Positions 41,641 to 53,551 of a DNA stretch of 64,000 bases are shown here, piece after piece. The notes beneath the pieces were generated by a model, which was not told the origin of the DNA, made no database searches, and saw nothing but the letters and a program-made list of their open reading frames with translations. Positions within the stretch are counted from its first letter, which is position 1. The number at the start of each line of letters is the position of its first letter. The DNA is from Owenia fusiformis (taxonomy: Eukaryota; Annelida; Polychaeta; Sabellida; Oweniidae). Both the position numbers and the translations under genes were made by a program. The stretch lies in NCBI GenBank assembly GCA_903813345.2, contig CAIIXF020000002.1, positions 30,312,926 to 30,376,925 on the forward strand, read 5' to 3'.

Positions 41641-43030
41641 ATTGTCAATATTCTGGCATGTTTCTTCTCAAATTTAATGGTTTGATGGTGATGTCAAATG
41701 AAGCACACTGTACCTTACATGACCCTGTCATGTACGAATTCTGATTGATTGAATCATTGGATTGATTTTTCGCTCTAAACTTAAGTGTAAAAATCATGAA
41801 TTACCCATGAATCACCAATTCATTATTGTCAACAATGTCATAATCATCAATGTTATCAATGATGCCAGCAAATCTAATGGCTATTTGCTTTCAAATTGGA
41901 TTATAGAATTGCTCAGATTGCTCTGCATCTGCCTCAAAGACATACCGGTCATGAATAGATGATACAGTACACCATCATCGGGAAAGTCAATAACCAGGTA
42001 GTTCCTCACCTTGTCACGTTTCATTCAGTGAATAAATTTTGAAGTTTTCGACCAATCAGATCACACAATGCATACGAGACGCATGCGCAATAGTCATGAA
42101 ATGGAAATTTCATATTCATAACCTGGTGAATCAGACAATAGGGGGACTTCCCATAGCCGCGAAGATAAAGTAAGGAGCTCCGATAAAAATCTAAAACTCC
42201 AGATATGGTCGTTATTTTTTTATGATGGGTCTCGGCATGGGCTGGTCTCAGGTTAGTTCAACGTCGTTAAACTCAATAACGGCGTTCTTTATTATTAGGA
42301 ATTTTCTTGGGGCCATTATTGAGTTTAACCTCCTTACTATTCTTTCCTTTGATGCAAGTTCTGAATCCATCGAAACCATTTTTTCCGCGATAACGTGCAA
42401 CTGATACTTGACAATAATATAAAAACACATAACATCAAGCGATTTAACACAATATTATTGTGTTAAATGTTCATTTATACGAGTAAAATGAGGCTACACT
42501 TACCAATCTCTAAAGTGACATTTATGCATGTCCTTCATTGTGTCTGTTCGTCTGAGTGTCCCGGATCGTAAAATTGAACTACCAGCGAGACGAAATTGTT
42601 GTCAAATAGATTGATAATTATTATCGCGATTACTCGGGATAAAAAGATCAATTTTGAGGATAACAGGTATCTTTGATTAATTTATATAGCGCGTATATAC
42701 ACGCAAAATAGTTATTAATTGCAAACCAACTGTTCGTTAATGCAGTGCCGTGATGACGGTTAATTCCTGAAACGATTTGCAATTTCGATGTTACCGAAAG
42801 TGACCGACATTTTCGTCATATTCCAAACCTGTCTCCAATATTTTCGTAATTATGCATCAATAGGGTCTAAGGGGGATACGGGACGGGGTGTATGTGTTTA
42901 TAAGGTATGTATGCATGCTTGAATCACATTCTTTGTGTAATATTGCCATGTTTTCAGGGTTCAATTAGTTCCGCTTGTCGAAACCTGCTGAACGATTAAA
43001 TTAACGCATCAAAGGCAAAATGGTCATGGA
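41641..43030. other. Intergenic region upstream of KLHL
   Basis: May include the KLHL 5' UTR exon and promoter, but none could be assigned. There is an inverted TTAAACTCAATAA pair at 42268/42318 and a somewhat GC-richer stretch at 42150-42660. No protein-coding exon was supported. Confidence 0.3.
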
Positions 43031-43032
43031 GG

Positions 43033-43092
43033 TTAGACCTAGCCGGGCCATAACACATGTCAGATAAGAAACGAGGCCCGGGCTAGGTCTAA
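43033..43092. repeat. Hairpin with 17-bp stem
   Basis: TTAGACCTAGCCGGGCC at 43033-43049 is mirrored by the complement at 43075-43092 (GGCCCGGGCTAGGTCTAA). It directly precedes the LINE fossil. Confidence 0.6.
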
Positions 43093-43141
43093 TGTTGTTG
43101 GACTAGTCTCAGGTCAGATTCTCAATTTATAGAAAAATAAC

Positions 43142-43755
43142 ATGCATCAAATGCACTTCTGGGGTAGTGGCAAATCTCAAATATATAAGTCCCAGAGGTA
43201 CATTTATCATAATGGACCTAATTTGAAGTTGACCAAATGTGCACTGCAGCGAAAAATAAAAGAAGAGAGATTTGGAATCAACCAACTCATAAGCGGTCAT
43301 ACCCAACTCAATAGCCACCAAGCCAAAATAAACCCAAGTACAACAAACCTCTGTGAACTCTGTAATAAACCAGAAACTGTGGACCACTACATAAGCTCTT
43401 GTAAACTCTTCGAAACTGAAAGACTAGAGCTCTACTCAAAAGTAGATAGGATACTCCTCGGGGAAAACACAAATCCTCCCCTTGATCTACGCACCCTGTG
43501 CGGACTAAACACGAACCTGTCTGAATCGTCTAACAGGAATTTATATAATGCCTTTTGTAGTTACATAAGGCAAACCAGGAGATTCTAATGAGCACATTAT
43601 AAAACTGTATATAATAGTATAAGTGATTTTAGACTTTATGGAATTAAAAGCACAAGAGAGAAGCACAAGTGTAAGCACAGGTGTAAAACAAGCAACACGA
43701 GACCATTTAGCGGCATTATAGCGCATAAAAGGATACAAACAAACAAACAGATTTT
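43142..43755 (+). mobile_element. 5'-truncated LINE tail
   Basis: The frame 43142-43588 contains LCELCNKPETVDHYISSCKL, a C-x2-C-x7-H-x4-C zinc-knuckle-like motif found at the C-terminus of many non-LTR retrotransposon ORF2 proteins. It ends at a stop, then about 150 bases of 3' UTR and an ACAAACAAACAAAC tail (about 43737-43752). The lineage differs from the copy at 11025, whose motif is C-x-C-x9-H-x4-C. Confidence 0.75.
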
Positions 43756-43759
43756 CAAC

Positions 43760-44830
43760 AACTGTAACAATGTTTACACGATGCGACACATCTGCTATGT
43801 TGAGATATATGTATACATACCTTTGACATAAAATTTAATCACATCCAAAGTCTATTCGCAGTTAAATTGGTAATTATATTAAAATATTTGAAAAATATTA
43901 CAGTTTTTTTCAACCCGGAAGTAACTCTCTAGAATTGGTCACCACAAATTATTTTGTAGAAGCAGCTAGAGTTTATTTCTTTCAAACGCTGCCATTCAAT
44001 ATCTGTTGGCCAATAATAAGAGGAAAGTGTACCGGCAGAGTCTTGGTTTGCGATAAGAAATATATATTATGGAAGTGCATATTTACAATAAGGGAATACA
44101 CGAATTGTGTATTGAATATGCAAAATGACAGGTGTCCAGGATCGAAAGTGAAAGTGACACATATTTGCAACTGGAAATTCCCAAAATTTGAGGTTTGTTT
44201 ATGAGGTTTTGAGTTATCTACATTAAGTTTTGGTACCTCCGATATGAATTTAGCTCAAAACGGTATTATGAAGTGCCTGGATCCCGAAAACAAAGAATAG
44301 ATTAGGCCTAGAGAAGATGTCTAATAAGCGAGATAAATTTTTGAATACAGAATACAATCTTTGTGAATGTCAGACGGTCAGATATCAGTCTGTTGGATCT
44401 GAGACTAACATATGATGGTCTCAGGTTGGATACATAATGTACAATAAAATATCGAAATAGAAATACATCTAACAGACTAGTTATTAGTATTACCTTCTTC
44501 TACAGTCTCAATCATGTGAAGTAATTGGCTCGAGTACATGTAATGCCCTAGTCACATTTGCTTCGATACGGGTGATTCATTAGATAGCTGTATCCTTCGT
44601 CTAAATAAATTCAGACCGAATATGAATATTATATTCGGTCTGTAGGATACATACTAGGCGATACATTGGCTGGCGCCTGGTTGATCAAGTATATTTGTTC
44701 AAAACTCTATTTTTGACTAAATACTCAATCGGTTTGGTGCTGGTGAATTAAATCACAGCAAATGTGACTCAGGCAAGAGCTACTACCGTCCGTCCGTCCG
44801 GGTAATAACTCAAATACCGTTGGCCCGATT
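43760..44830. other. Intergenic, nothing recognised
   Basis: No gene, RNA or complete element found. A short inverted GACCGAATAT/ATATTCGGTC lies at about 44612-44641. Confidence 0.3.
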
Positions 44831-44849
44831 TTGTATTTTGTACACATAT

Positions 44850-45126
44850 ACAGGCCTGTCAACTGTCCCGCAATTTGCGTATTTGTCACGCATTTGCTGA
44901 AGAATTTGAAGTCACGCCAGTTTTTTTTGCGTGACAGAAAATGTCACGCAAATACGCATTTTACCTGGTAATTGTCACGCAAAAATATTTCTGTAGAATT
45001 TTTTTCGAAATATGTTTATGATACGGTAAAAATACGAACGTCGGAAAAAAAACCGAACGCAATTTGTTCGGATTTGTCACGCGAATCCCGTATATGTCAC
45101 GCATGTTCATTGGAAATTTTCGTACC

Positions 45127-45165
<39 letters not shown>

Positions 45166-45365
45166 TTGACGACATCGCGAGCGTAGCGAGCGCGAAAAAT
45201 TTGAGGTGATCAAAGTTTGGCAAAGGTGCTCAAACTTTGGCCAAAGGTGTTTAAAAGTTGGCCAAAGGTGTTCAAAATTTGGACAAAAGTGTTCAGATTT
45301 GGACTTAGGTGTCCAACATTTTGAAGTCACTCATATTAGGTGGTCCCAAGTTGACAGCCCTGCAT
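44850..45365. repeat. Low-complexity block with a poly-C tract
   Basis: Short TTGTCACGCA/ATTTGTCACGC repeats run from 44880 to 45110, then about 38 consecutive C at 45127-45164, then GGCCAAAGGTGTTCAAA repeats at 45225-45310. The outer edges (GGCCTGTCAACTGTCCCGC and the TTGACAGCCCTG end) are inverted, so the block may be one MITE of about 510 bp. Confidence 0.6.
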
Positions 45366-45399
45366 ATACCCTATGGGGATAGAAGTTCTGCTCGAAAGC

Positions 45400-46590
45400 T
45401 GATTTTCAAAATGGCCGCTCATTTAAAAATGGCGGCCATTTTAGTGCCGAATTTACAGTAATTTAGGTGCAATATGTAAAACTGTAATTGCAATATGTTT
45501 TAGATGTAAAAAAATTATAGAGGACATTAATAAAGCTAGAAATGTAGATATTAAAGAAGCACATGGTAGCCATCTTGAAAAATGGCGGCCTTTACTCGTT
45601 GTTTTACGATTTTTGCTGTAACTCGAAAAGTAGTGGAGCGATTTTGTTCATATTTGGTATTTGAACTATAAACATTGCACACTGTCTAAAGACACTTTTG
45701 CTAGAAGGTGGCCATTTTGAAAAATGGCCGCCATTTTGAAAAATGGCCACCATTTTAACGTATTTTACTATAATTCGAAAAGTAGTGGAGCGATTTTGTT
45801 CATATTTGGTATGTGACTACTATAAGCATGACACACTGTCCTATGACACTTTTGGTAGAAGGCGGCCATTTTGAAAAAAATTTTGAAAAATGGCCGCCAT
45901 TTTAACGTATTTTACTATAATTCGAAAAGTATAGTGAAGCGATTTTGTTCATATTTAGTATGTGAATACTATAAGCATGGCACACTGTGTAATGTCACTT
46001 TTGGTAGAAGGCGGCCATTTTTCAAAATGGCCACCATTTTAACATATTTTACTATAACTCGAAAAGTAGTGGAGCGATTTTGTTCATATTTGGTATGTGA
46101 ATACTATAAGCATGACACACTGTCCTATGACACTTTTGAAAGAAGGCGGCCATTTTGAAAAAAAATTTGAAAAATGGCCACCATTTAAACGTATTTTACT
46201 ATAACTCGAAAAGTAGTGAAGCGATTTTGTTCATATTTGGTATGTTAATACTGTAAGCATAGCACACTGTCTAATGACACTTTTGGTAGAAGGCGGTCAT
46301 TTTTCAAAACGGCCACCATTTTAACATATTTTACTTTAACTCGAAAAGTAGTGGAGCGATTTTGTTTATATTTGGTTTGTAAATACAAGAAGCACGGCAC
46401 ACTGTCTTATGGCACTTTTGGTAGAAGGTGGCCATTTTGAAAAATAGCCGCCATTTTAACGTTTTTTACTATAACTTGAAAAGTAGTGGAGCGGTTTTGT
46501 TCATATTTGGTATATGAATACTATAAGCATGGCACATGGTCTTATGACACTTTTGGTAGAAGGCTGCCATTTTGAAAAATGGCTGCCATT
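45400..46590. repeat. Satellite, about 135-155 bp unit, eight copies
   Basis: Unit: AACTCGAAAAGTAGTGGAGC, GATTTTGTTCATATTTGGTA, TATAAGCATGGCACACTGTC, ACACTTTTGGTAGAAGGCGG, then CCATTTTGAAAAATGGCCGC. The GCACACTGTC word recurs at 45677, 45832, 45980, 46115, 46262, 46397 and 46531. Each unit has several opposed GGCCAT/ATGGCC motifs. Confidence 0.92.
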
Positions 46591-46601
46591 TTTGCTATAT
46601 A

Positions 46602-47234
46602 CAGGGTGTCAAAAAACAACGGCACCCCCCTCTACAGCAAAAAGTACTTAATGTTACATGGTGTGTCATATCTCGAGCTTTTAAAGACAATTTAATTCTG
46701 GAGTTACCTGAGAAATTTCAGCTTTTTATCATATAATTTTACAGATTTACAGCTGATTCTTAGTAGTTGGTATGACCACCAGTTGCTACTCAAACAGCAG
46801 CTTATCTGGACGGATATGATTTCAATGAAAATTCAGATAAAGGTGTAGCATTGCATAATCCTCTAAGCACTTTCCTCAAATTCTTCAGAAATACATCCCC
46901 ACTGTATCTTTTTTCAAGAGGCTCTTCATCCATCAGTTCCTATACCCTGTTTTTCAGAACTGAACCCATATGTTCAGTGCAGTTGAAATCTGGGCTAATT
47001 CTTTCATATTCCACTATCTGAAGATTTGACCTTCAACCAGTAACAGAGCAGCAAACAAAGTACCGAAAGTAGCAAACTTAGAAACAATGTAGCTTTTTTA
47101 ATATAAAGTTTTATTAAATGAAATTTGAGGAGTAATTCCAGAATTGAATTATCTTTCAAATGAGGTATGACACGACATGGAACATTCAGGACATTTTGCT
47201 GTAGAGGGGGGTGCCGTTGTTTTTTGACACCCTG
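46602..47234 (-). mobile_element. Tc1/mariner element with transposase scrap, 633 bp
   Basis: Tips CAGGGTGTCAAAAAACAACG match perfectly for about 38 bases and are flanked by TA (46600-46601, 47235-47236). The minus strand reads SPDFNCTEHMGSVLKNRV, the Tc1-type SPDLNPIEH-W--LK motif, followed by a stop and ELMDEEPLEKRY. The 5' transposase half has been lost, so it is internally deleted. Perfect tips suggest moderate age. Confidence 0.9.
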
Positions 47235-47369
47235 TACTTTGTTTGTAAAAATGCCATCCATGGCTGTTCGATGGGATTCGCTACGCTTTGGCGTTGCCGT
47301 TGTTCTGGTTATTGGAGTCACTGCACACAAGTACATGGATATAATATTAAAGTACAGTATACAGTGTAC

Positions 47370-47765
47370 ATGTATTATAATTAAGAAATATAGACCAAAG
47401 AGCAGGGTTTCTAGTTTCGAATAACACCCAGCTGGTCTCGGCACAAACGTTTTCTGTACCCCGAACGACCGAAGGGAGTGAGGGGTTCGAAAGCTTTTGT
47501 GCCGAGACCAGCGGCGTGTTATTCGAAACTAGTAACCCTGCTCTGAGGTCTATATTACGATTCGAACATGAAAATTCACCAAATTGTTTCGAATATTCAT
47601 CATGGTCCGCCATTACTACGACCCACCGTTATGACGTCACACATTACACGTATTAACTGGGTTATTAATCTCGAATATAACCCAGCTGAAGCATTGACTT
47701 TGATTACAGTTTATAGAAGGCGTGAATACAGTCATGTTCGAATGATGTATATAAGTTTGTATTAT
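47370..47765 (+). repeat. Dispersed repeat, copy 2, abutting MAT2B exon 1
   Basis: Inverted match to 5165-5550 (PLLRP-VMTSHITRI stretch, GACGTCA core). It contains a palindrome CTGGTCTCGGCACAAA...TTTGTGCCGAGACCAG. Its end lies within 15 bases of the acceptor that opens the MAT2B coding exon, so it forms the immediate upstream sequence. Confidence 0.7.
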
Positions 47766-47782
47766 ACATTTCAGATCCCGTC

Positions 47783-50700
47783 ATGGCAAGGGTTCTCATA
47801 ACAGGTGCATCTGGACTCCTTGGGCGGGCTATATTCCGTGAATTCACTGCATTGCAATCCTGGGAAACTCTGGGACTTGCATTTTCAAGATGTGGCGCAA
47901 ACTTAAAGAAAGTTGACCTGACTAAAGAAGCTGAAGTTGTTGCTGTGATACAAGACTTCAAGGTACAGTGGTGAAAAGAGAAAATACATGCAAGTGTACA
48001 TACATGTACTCTACATAATCAAAAGTTATACATGTGCATGTATATGTAATTACTCTGCATAGCAAGTTGCTACTACAGCTCAGCCGTGTTGACTTAAGAC
48101 TTGATGGCTCAATTAAATGGTAGAGCATCATTCTCTGAACTTGAAGGTCCTGGGTTCGGTTCCCATATGGGGCATTGAATTTTACCTTATTTCACTTCTT
48201 GCTTAATTGTTTTGCTACAGCTCCTCGGAGGTGCCTCTGGTCGGGGATGGTGTAATGACCCTGGATAACAAGTCGCAACTACATGTACAGGCCCGAAGCC
48301 AGGGGGGTTCGCCCTGGCCAAAAATTCGTTCAAAATCATGCAGTTTTTCACCATTTTGAGCACTACTCAAGTGATTTTAGCCATATTTGAACCAACATTG
48401 TCAAATGTGAACCCCCCTGGAAATTTTTGAAAACTGAATCCCCCTTGGCAAATCCTGGCTACGGGCCTGATGTACATGTATATACGTATACATGTATGTA
48501 CAGCTCAGGTGTTTTTGACTTTACATGAAGTCTTGATAGCGTAGTGGTGGTGGTTGATGCAGACTCTGAACTTGAAAGTCCTGGGTTTGATTCTGGTGTG
48601 GGGCAATGAATTTAGCACATTCCCTTTCAGGTCAGTTTCTGGCTTAATTGTTACACTACACACCAGTCCGAGTTGTCTTGGGTCCGAGATGTCTTGGGTC
48701 CAAGTTGTCCAGGGTCCGAGTTGTCCTGGAAACCTACATTTATATGCATGTTCTTCCCAATTGCAGCCTAATGTCATCATCCACAGTGCAGCTGAGAGGC
48801 GTCCTGATGTTGTTGAGAAGCAAGAAGACAAGACTAAAGCTCTTAATGTTACAGCAACACAAACTATATGCCGAGAAGCAGGTATACATGTACATGTATT
48901 CTACTGTAACTTGAATTATTGAATAAATGGAATTGTTCTTCATGCAGGCCCATAGCCAGGGGGGTTCGGAGGGGTTTGGAGGGTTCTGACAGGTCGAAGG
49001 TGTAGATCGCATGTCGCAGGGATTTCATATTCCATATGAGTTACCATATCAACAAATTAAGGGACTTAGTTACCACTCTCTAATCCTCTTTGTACTCAGG
49101 TGTTGACATTTTGTTATGTGCAAGTATTGTAGGCCTGTAGCAGCTTTTGCCAAGGGGGTTCACTTTCCAAAAAATCAAGGGGGTTCAAAATTAATAAGAC
49201 CAAAATCACTTGAGAGTACTCTGACTGGTGAAAAACTGCATGATTTTGAAAGAAGTTTTGGACAAAGGGTAGTTTGCTTGAATCCCCCCAACCCACCCTG
49301 GCTACGGGCCTGGCATGTCTTGCAAATTCCCTGTGTTGAACATATGCAAATGTAAAAATTAAGATTGATTTCATTTTAGCCAAAGTTGGGGCATTTGTGA
49401 TGTACTTGAGTACAGACTATGTATTTGATGGTACTTCACCCCCTCACAAGGTAACTGATGAGCCCAACCCCCTAAATAAATACGGCATCAGCAAACTTGA
49501 AGGAGAGAAAACTGTAAGAGAAGCAAGTGCAGGTACAGCTAACACATACACTGTACATATTATAGTGACTACATAGTACATGTACATGTAATGTACTCAT
49601 TTTAGGTATTAAACTTTGTTTCATTCATCTATATGTACATTGTTGAGATACAAATTAATGTTTCGAAAATCAGTCAGTCACTGTTTTTTTTAAAAAGAAT
49701 TTCAACCAACAATTTTTATTTTATGCTTTACTACCAAGCTTTTTAGTGTGAAATTGTGTGGATTTTGGTTGATAGGGATTAAAAATTGATGTTTATATCA
49801 CCTCAAACCAGCGGTATGGTGTGGCTCAGTGTTAGACAGCAAGAGTTTAATCTCTGTATCATTGCTTGCTGAGTCATACCATGAAGGTGTTGTTTCCAAA
49901 CCTTTGCATGACCGCGCAGCGGGAATCCAAAGTTTAGGAAACAACGCCTGAGTGGTATGAAGCAGCTACAATGCATTGAGTCTCGGGCTTAAATTATTTT
50001 CACACATTGCAAATTTTTTTTATACAAAATCATCTAAGAGGAACGAAATCACTAAAAGAACACATTTTTAATAATTTTTTTGCAAGGGTCAAGTTGGCAA
50101 GTCATCAAATCCAATGTGAAAAATCCATTCATCACCATGACAACTGTTGAACTAGTGACCTTGCATTTGTTATTGATATTTCACACACTGTTCATTATGT
50201 GAATACTCTGTTCGGATTGGTTGGAATCAGACACACCTTGCCTAACTATGTGTGAATTAGTAGTTGATCATTACTATATTTGTGAGTGTTTATCAGTTGA
50301 TATAATCAATTGATTGACCAATATGAGCTATGCAAACACTCACTGTCTGTCCTATTGTATGTTACACATTCTAATATTGTATTACCATGGTTTCCAGATA
50401 ACATTGTGCTGAGGGTGCCTATACTCTATGGTACAATTGAGAGTCTCTCTGAGAGTGCTGTCACTATATTGTTCAAGCAAGTCAGGGATACATCGACACC
50501 ATGTAAGATGGATGACCTCTTACGTAGATTCCCGACACACTGTGATGATGTAGCATTTGTCATCAGACAGCTAGCTGAAAAAAGAATGCAGGTAATGTAT
50601 ACATGTGCATGAAGAAATGACAAAAAATCACTTAATATACTGTAGCAAGATATATCTTTTTCTATTTTTTAACCCATTTGATTTGACATTATGAGACAGG

Positions 50701-51685
50701 GTAATGTATACATGAGGAAACCTCTAAAATCACTTAATATTTTCTTTTTAATATTTTTTATCCCATTTGATTTAAGGAAGAAAGATAGAGATTCTATGAT
50801 TCATGGCACAATATATGACCAAAAATTTTATTCTGTTCATTGTTAAAAGACAAAATTGCTTAGTGATTGAGGTCTTTGGCAATGGCCAGAATAAAATCTG
50901 TGGTCATATATTTTCCATAAATCATAGAATCGAGGCCTTGGTTATGATTCTAATATGATAAATGAACCAGAAATGCAACTTTTTAAATACGTGGTCATAT
51001 ATGCCCCAATATAGACCCCAAAATCAATTGTTCTAGTTAATGTGATGTCACATATTGTATTAGAATTAAGGAATAAAGACCGAGATTTTATGATTCATGG
51101 CACAATATATGACCAAAAATTTTATTCTGTTCATTGTTAAAAGAACAAAATCGAGTAGCAATTGAGGTCTTTTGCAATGGCAAGAATGAAATTTGAGGTC
51201 ATATATTTGCCATAAATTATAAAATTTGGACTACTCTCTTCAAAGGAATATCCTTGTTTTACTGATGAGTCAATCCACCATATTTAATAGCAACCAAAAT
51301 TCCCAAATTTGCCCAATCCACCAAATTAAATAGTGCCAAATTAAAGCGATTTACTGTATGTCACAAATGCTTTTTGTCATATCTTCATAGAATTTTCTAA
51401 TCATAAATAAATCAAAGCATATATGTATTTCAGGACCCCAGCTTAACCGGAGTTTTCCATTGGAGTGGTGATGAAAATATGACTAAATATGACATGTCAC
51501 TAGTAATGGGCGAAATCTTTGGAATATCAACCAATCACATCGAAGCTGACAAAAATCCACCTAAAGGTGCCCCACGGCCAGAAAATGCCCAGCTTGATCC
51601 CTCTAGATTGGAACACTTGGGAATTGGAAAGAGAACAGCATTTAGAAATGGAATAAAAGCTGCATTGGAGCCCTTTCTTATATAA
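47783..51685 (+). CDS. MAT2B: Methionine adenosyltransferase 2 regulatory subunit beta
   Basis: Non-catalytic partner of MAT2A, tuning S-adenosylmethionine synthesis; an SDR-fold protein related to dTDP-4-dehydrorhamnose reductase. Coding exons 47783-47962, 48767-48881, 49380-49532, 50398-50591, 51434-51685, all GT-AG and phase-consistent; 894 nt, 297 residues. Rossmann motif TGASGLLG at 7-14; AAERRPDVVE after exon 2 start; SSDYVFDG-like STDYVFDG; YGISK (Y-x3-K) at 133-137; RVPILYG; FHWSGDENMTKYDM; C-terminal ALEPFLI. It is shorter at the N-terminus than human (334). The ATG follows an acceptor TTTCAG at 47774, so an upstream exon, coding or not, is likely and was not found. The body is intact. 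Confidence 0.95.
48094..48240 (+). mobile_element. tRNA-derived SINE (MAT2B intron 1)
   Basis: A box TGGCTCAATTAAATGGTAGAGC, split here by an insertion, and B box GGTTCGGTTCC, then a tail with TTCTTGCTTAATTG and CTCCTCGGAGGTGCCTC. The tail is shared with 48527-48690, supporting one SINE family. Confidence 0.75.
48289..48469. mobile_element. MITE with CAGGCCCGTAGCCAGG-type ends
   Basis: Left CAGGCCCGAAGCCAGG and right CCTGGCTACGGGCCTG are inverted; GGGGGTTC lies next to both tips. Related ends occur at 48945, 49131-49312 and 8752. Confidence 0.75.
48527..48735 (+). mobile_element. tRNA-derived SINE with terminal 17-bp minisatellite
   Basis: A-box-like TAGCGTAGTGG and B box GGTTTGATTC, then a tail with GGCTTAATTGTTACACTACA as in the previous SINE. 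It ends in four to five units of GTCCGAGTTGTCTTGG (48660-48730), an expanded tail just before MAT2B exon 2. Confidence 0.65.
49131..49312. mobile_element. MITE, second CAGGCCCGTAGCCAGG-type copy
   Basis: Left AGGCCTGTAGCAGC (degraded) and right CCTGGCTACGGGCCTGG, with AAGGGGGTTCA repeats inside. It lies in MAT2B intron 2; a solo left end occurs at 48945-48985. Confidence 0.65.
50580..50760 (+). repeat. 109-bp duplication of the MAT2B exon 4 donor region
   Basis: GTAATGTATACATG at the donor (50592) recurs at 50701, again preceded by CAGG, and both are followed by AATCACTTAATAT and a CCCATTTGATTT segment. A diverged two-copy tandem duplication of the donor and early intron. Confidence 0.75.
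50785..51235. repeat. Direct repeat of a palindromic unit, MAT2B intron 4
   Basis: Two copies (about 50785-50940 and 51078-51235) of a unit that is itself an inverted repeat: GATTCTATGATTCATGGCAC with ATATATGACCAAAAATTTTA on one side and the complement (GGTCATATATTTTCCATAAA) on the other. Likely two MITEs or a duplicated one. Confidence 0.7.
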
Positions 51686-53095
51686 GTATAGGGACTCTTC
51701 AGGGGCCAACAGAGTATTTAAGGTTGGGAGTAATACAAGACTATGCACTGCATATATAATTGCAGGAAACACAGTGGGTTTAACATGTAAAGCTTTTCAG
51801 CTTTAACTACATTAACAGAGAAAATATTAAGTTATTCAACACCAAACTTTGAATTGCTTCAAAAGACCATTAAATCATGGAACCTATTGTTTTTGGTGTC
51901 ATTTGTACGTCGAATGAGAAAATGAAGAATTTCACTGAAATATGTACCGGCAAAATTTACCAAAAATCTATTGGAAATGAAAATGCTACATACTTGTTCA
52001 TACTGTATTTACATGTAATGCTTAGTGAGAAAATGGAGAATTTCTCTGAAATATGTCAGGGCAAAATTTCCAAAAATCTCTTGGAAATGAACATACTCCA
52101 TACTTGTTTATACTGTATTTACATAATGAGAAAATGAGAATTTCACTGAAATATGTCAAGGCAAAATTCAGACTACATTGATGGATCTGTACGCTTTTGC
52201 ACTGCAATAATTAAGATAGGTAACATTTGTATAATTTAAGGGAATATACATATGATATTTTATTTCATTTCATCAGGTTTTAATAGCCTTTTGGCTTACT
52301 ACAATCTTGTTGCTAAGGAATGTCTCAGCATAACAACATTTTCAGATGTACAAAATAATATATAAATAATAAACATATTTATATATACACTGAAAACTGA
52401 TATGTGAATAAATCTTTTTACCAAAAATGAAAAGTATCATGAATTCTACACTAATTCAATTAACGTCAGTTCCAACTACCTTAGGTTAAAACGATAAACA
52501 ATATAGTTCTAAAATCCTTATATTAACCACCATTCTTCGAGCGTAGTTACTGTTCAATTAGATACAAAAAACTATCACAAAGCGATTCGGACACTGATGA
52601 TACATCTCCAAACTCTGCTCACAACTCTGTCAAAAGATGGCGTCCAATTCAATCAGTTGTTTGTAATCATCTACAAGTATGCTACTTAAAAATCTCAAAC
52701 AATAGATTGCACATTTCCAAGATATTCTCGGCATCAAGCTTTTTATATAAGAACAGAATAACAGTATCTATATGAAGATTGTCTAAGAGTACCTGTATAT
52801 GTGAGCACCTTTGTAACACCTTGTAACACCTTGAAATGTGAACACCTTGAAATGTGAGCACCTTGAAATGCGAACACCTTGAAATGCATACACCTTTTTG
52901 GTGCCTCATTTTACTCAATATATTGTCAGTCAACCTTACAAAAGAACTCACTATTTCACTTAAAGATTCAATACACTGAAACATTAACATGTACAATGTA
53001 TTATTTTATTGTGAACACCTCTGAAATATCAGCACCTTTTGAAATGTTACTTGGGGGACTTAATAGTGCTTAAAGGCTAGACCAAACACAATTAA
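51686..53095 (+). other. MAT2B 3' UTR and intergenic DNA
   Basis: A three-copy repeat (GAGAATTTC-ACTGAAATATGT, about 110 bp) lies at 51915-52165, and an AATAAA at 52368-52373 could serve as a polyadenylation signal. A CACCTTGAAATG(T)GAA minisatellite of about 17 bp lies at 52805-52895. No other gene was recognised. Confidence 0.4.
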
Positions 53096-53099
53096 TGTA

Positions 53100-53277
53100 C
53101 AGTAGAACCTGTGTAAGTGGAACAGACTTGGGACCACAAAAAAGTGTTCCAATTGGGAGGTGTTCCATTTACAGAGGTTCATAACATGGAGTAGATAGGC
53201 CATGGGACTTTAAAATACTGTTCCTTTTGTGAGGTGTTCCACTAACAGAGGTGTTCCACTTACACAGGTTCTACCTG
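53100..53277. mobile_element. Pogo/Tigger-like MITE, 178 bp
   Basis: Tips CAGTAGAACCTGTGTAAGTG and complement, with TTGGGACCA and GTGTTCCA boxes, flanked by TA on both sides (53098-53099, 53278-53279). Confidence 0.75.
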
Positions 53278-53551
53278 TATTGTATTTAACAGTTTCTATT
53301 TATATGGATTCATTATGCAAATTAAAATGTTATCCTATAGCAAGGAATCATATATTCAATTGAACATCATATTTGCTACTTTGTTCAGAAATTTTGAATC
53401 CAGAAAATATGAATACTTGTTCATGTGAACACAAAGCTGAAGCGGTGCTCACTTTCTACAGGTTCTAATAAATTATATGCAGATACATGATGAGTAAAAT
53501 GCACATTGGACAGTATCTTCTCTACATGCATTGTTATACTGCACAAATGAA

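Noticed and set aside
42248-42430. 60-residue minus-strand frame that might be an upstream exon of KLHL
   Set aside because: No matching splice phase or family similarity; it overlaps an inverted repeat.
45097-45330. Open frame with a poly-glycine run
   Set aside because: Produced by the poly-C tract within a low-complexity block.
47568-47801. Coding extension of MAT2B upstream of 47783 (frame running into exon 1)
   Set aside because: It is the translation of the dispersed repeat also found at 5165-5550 and is out of frame with MAT2B.
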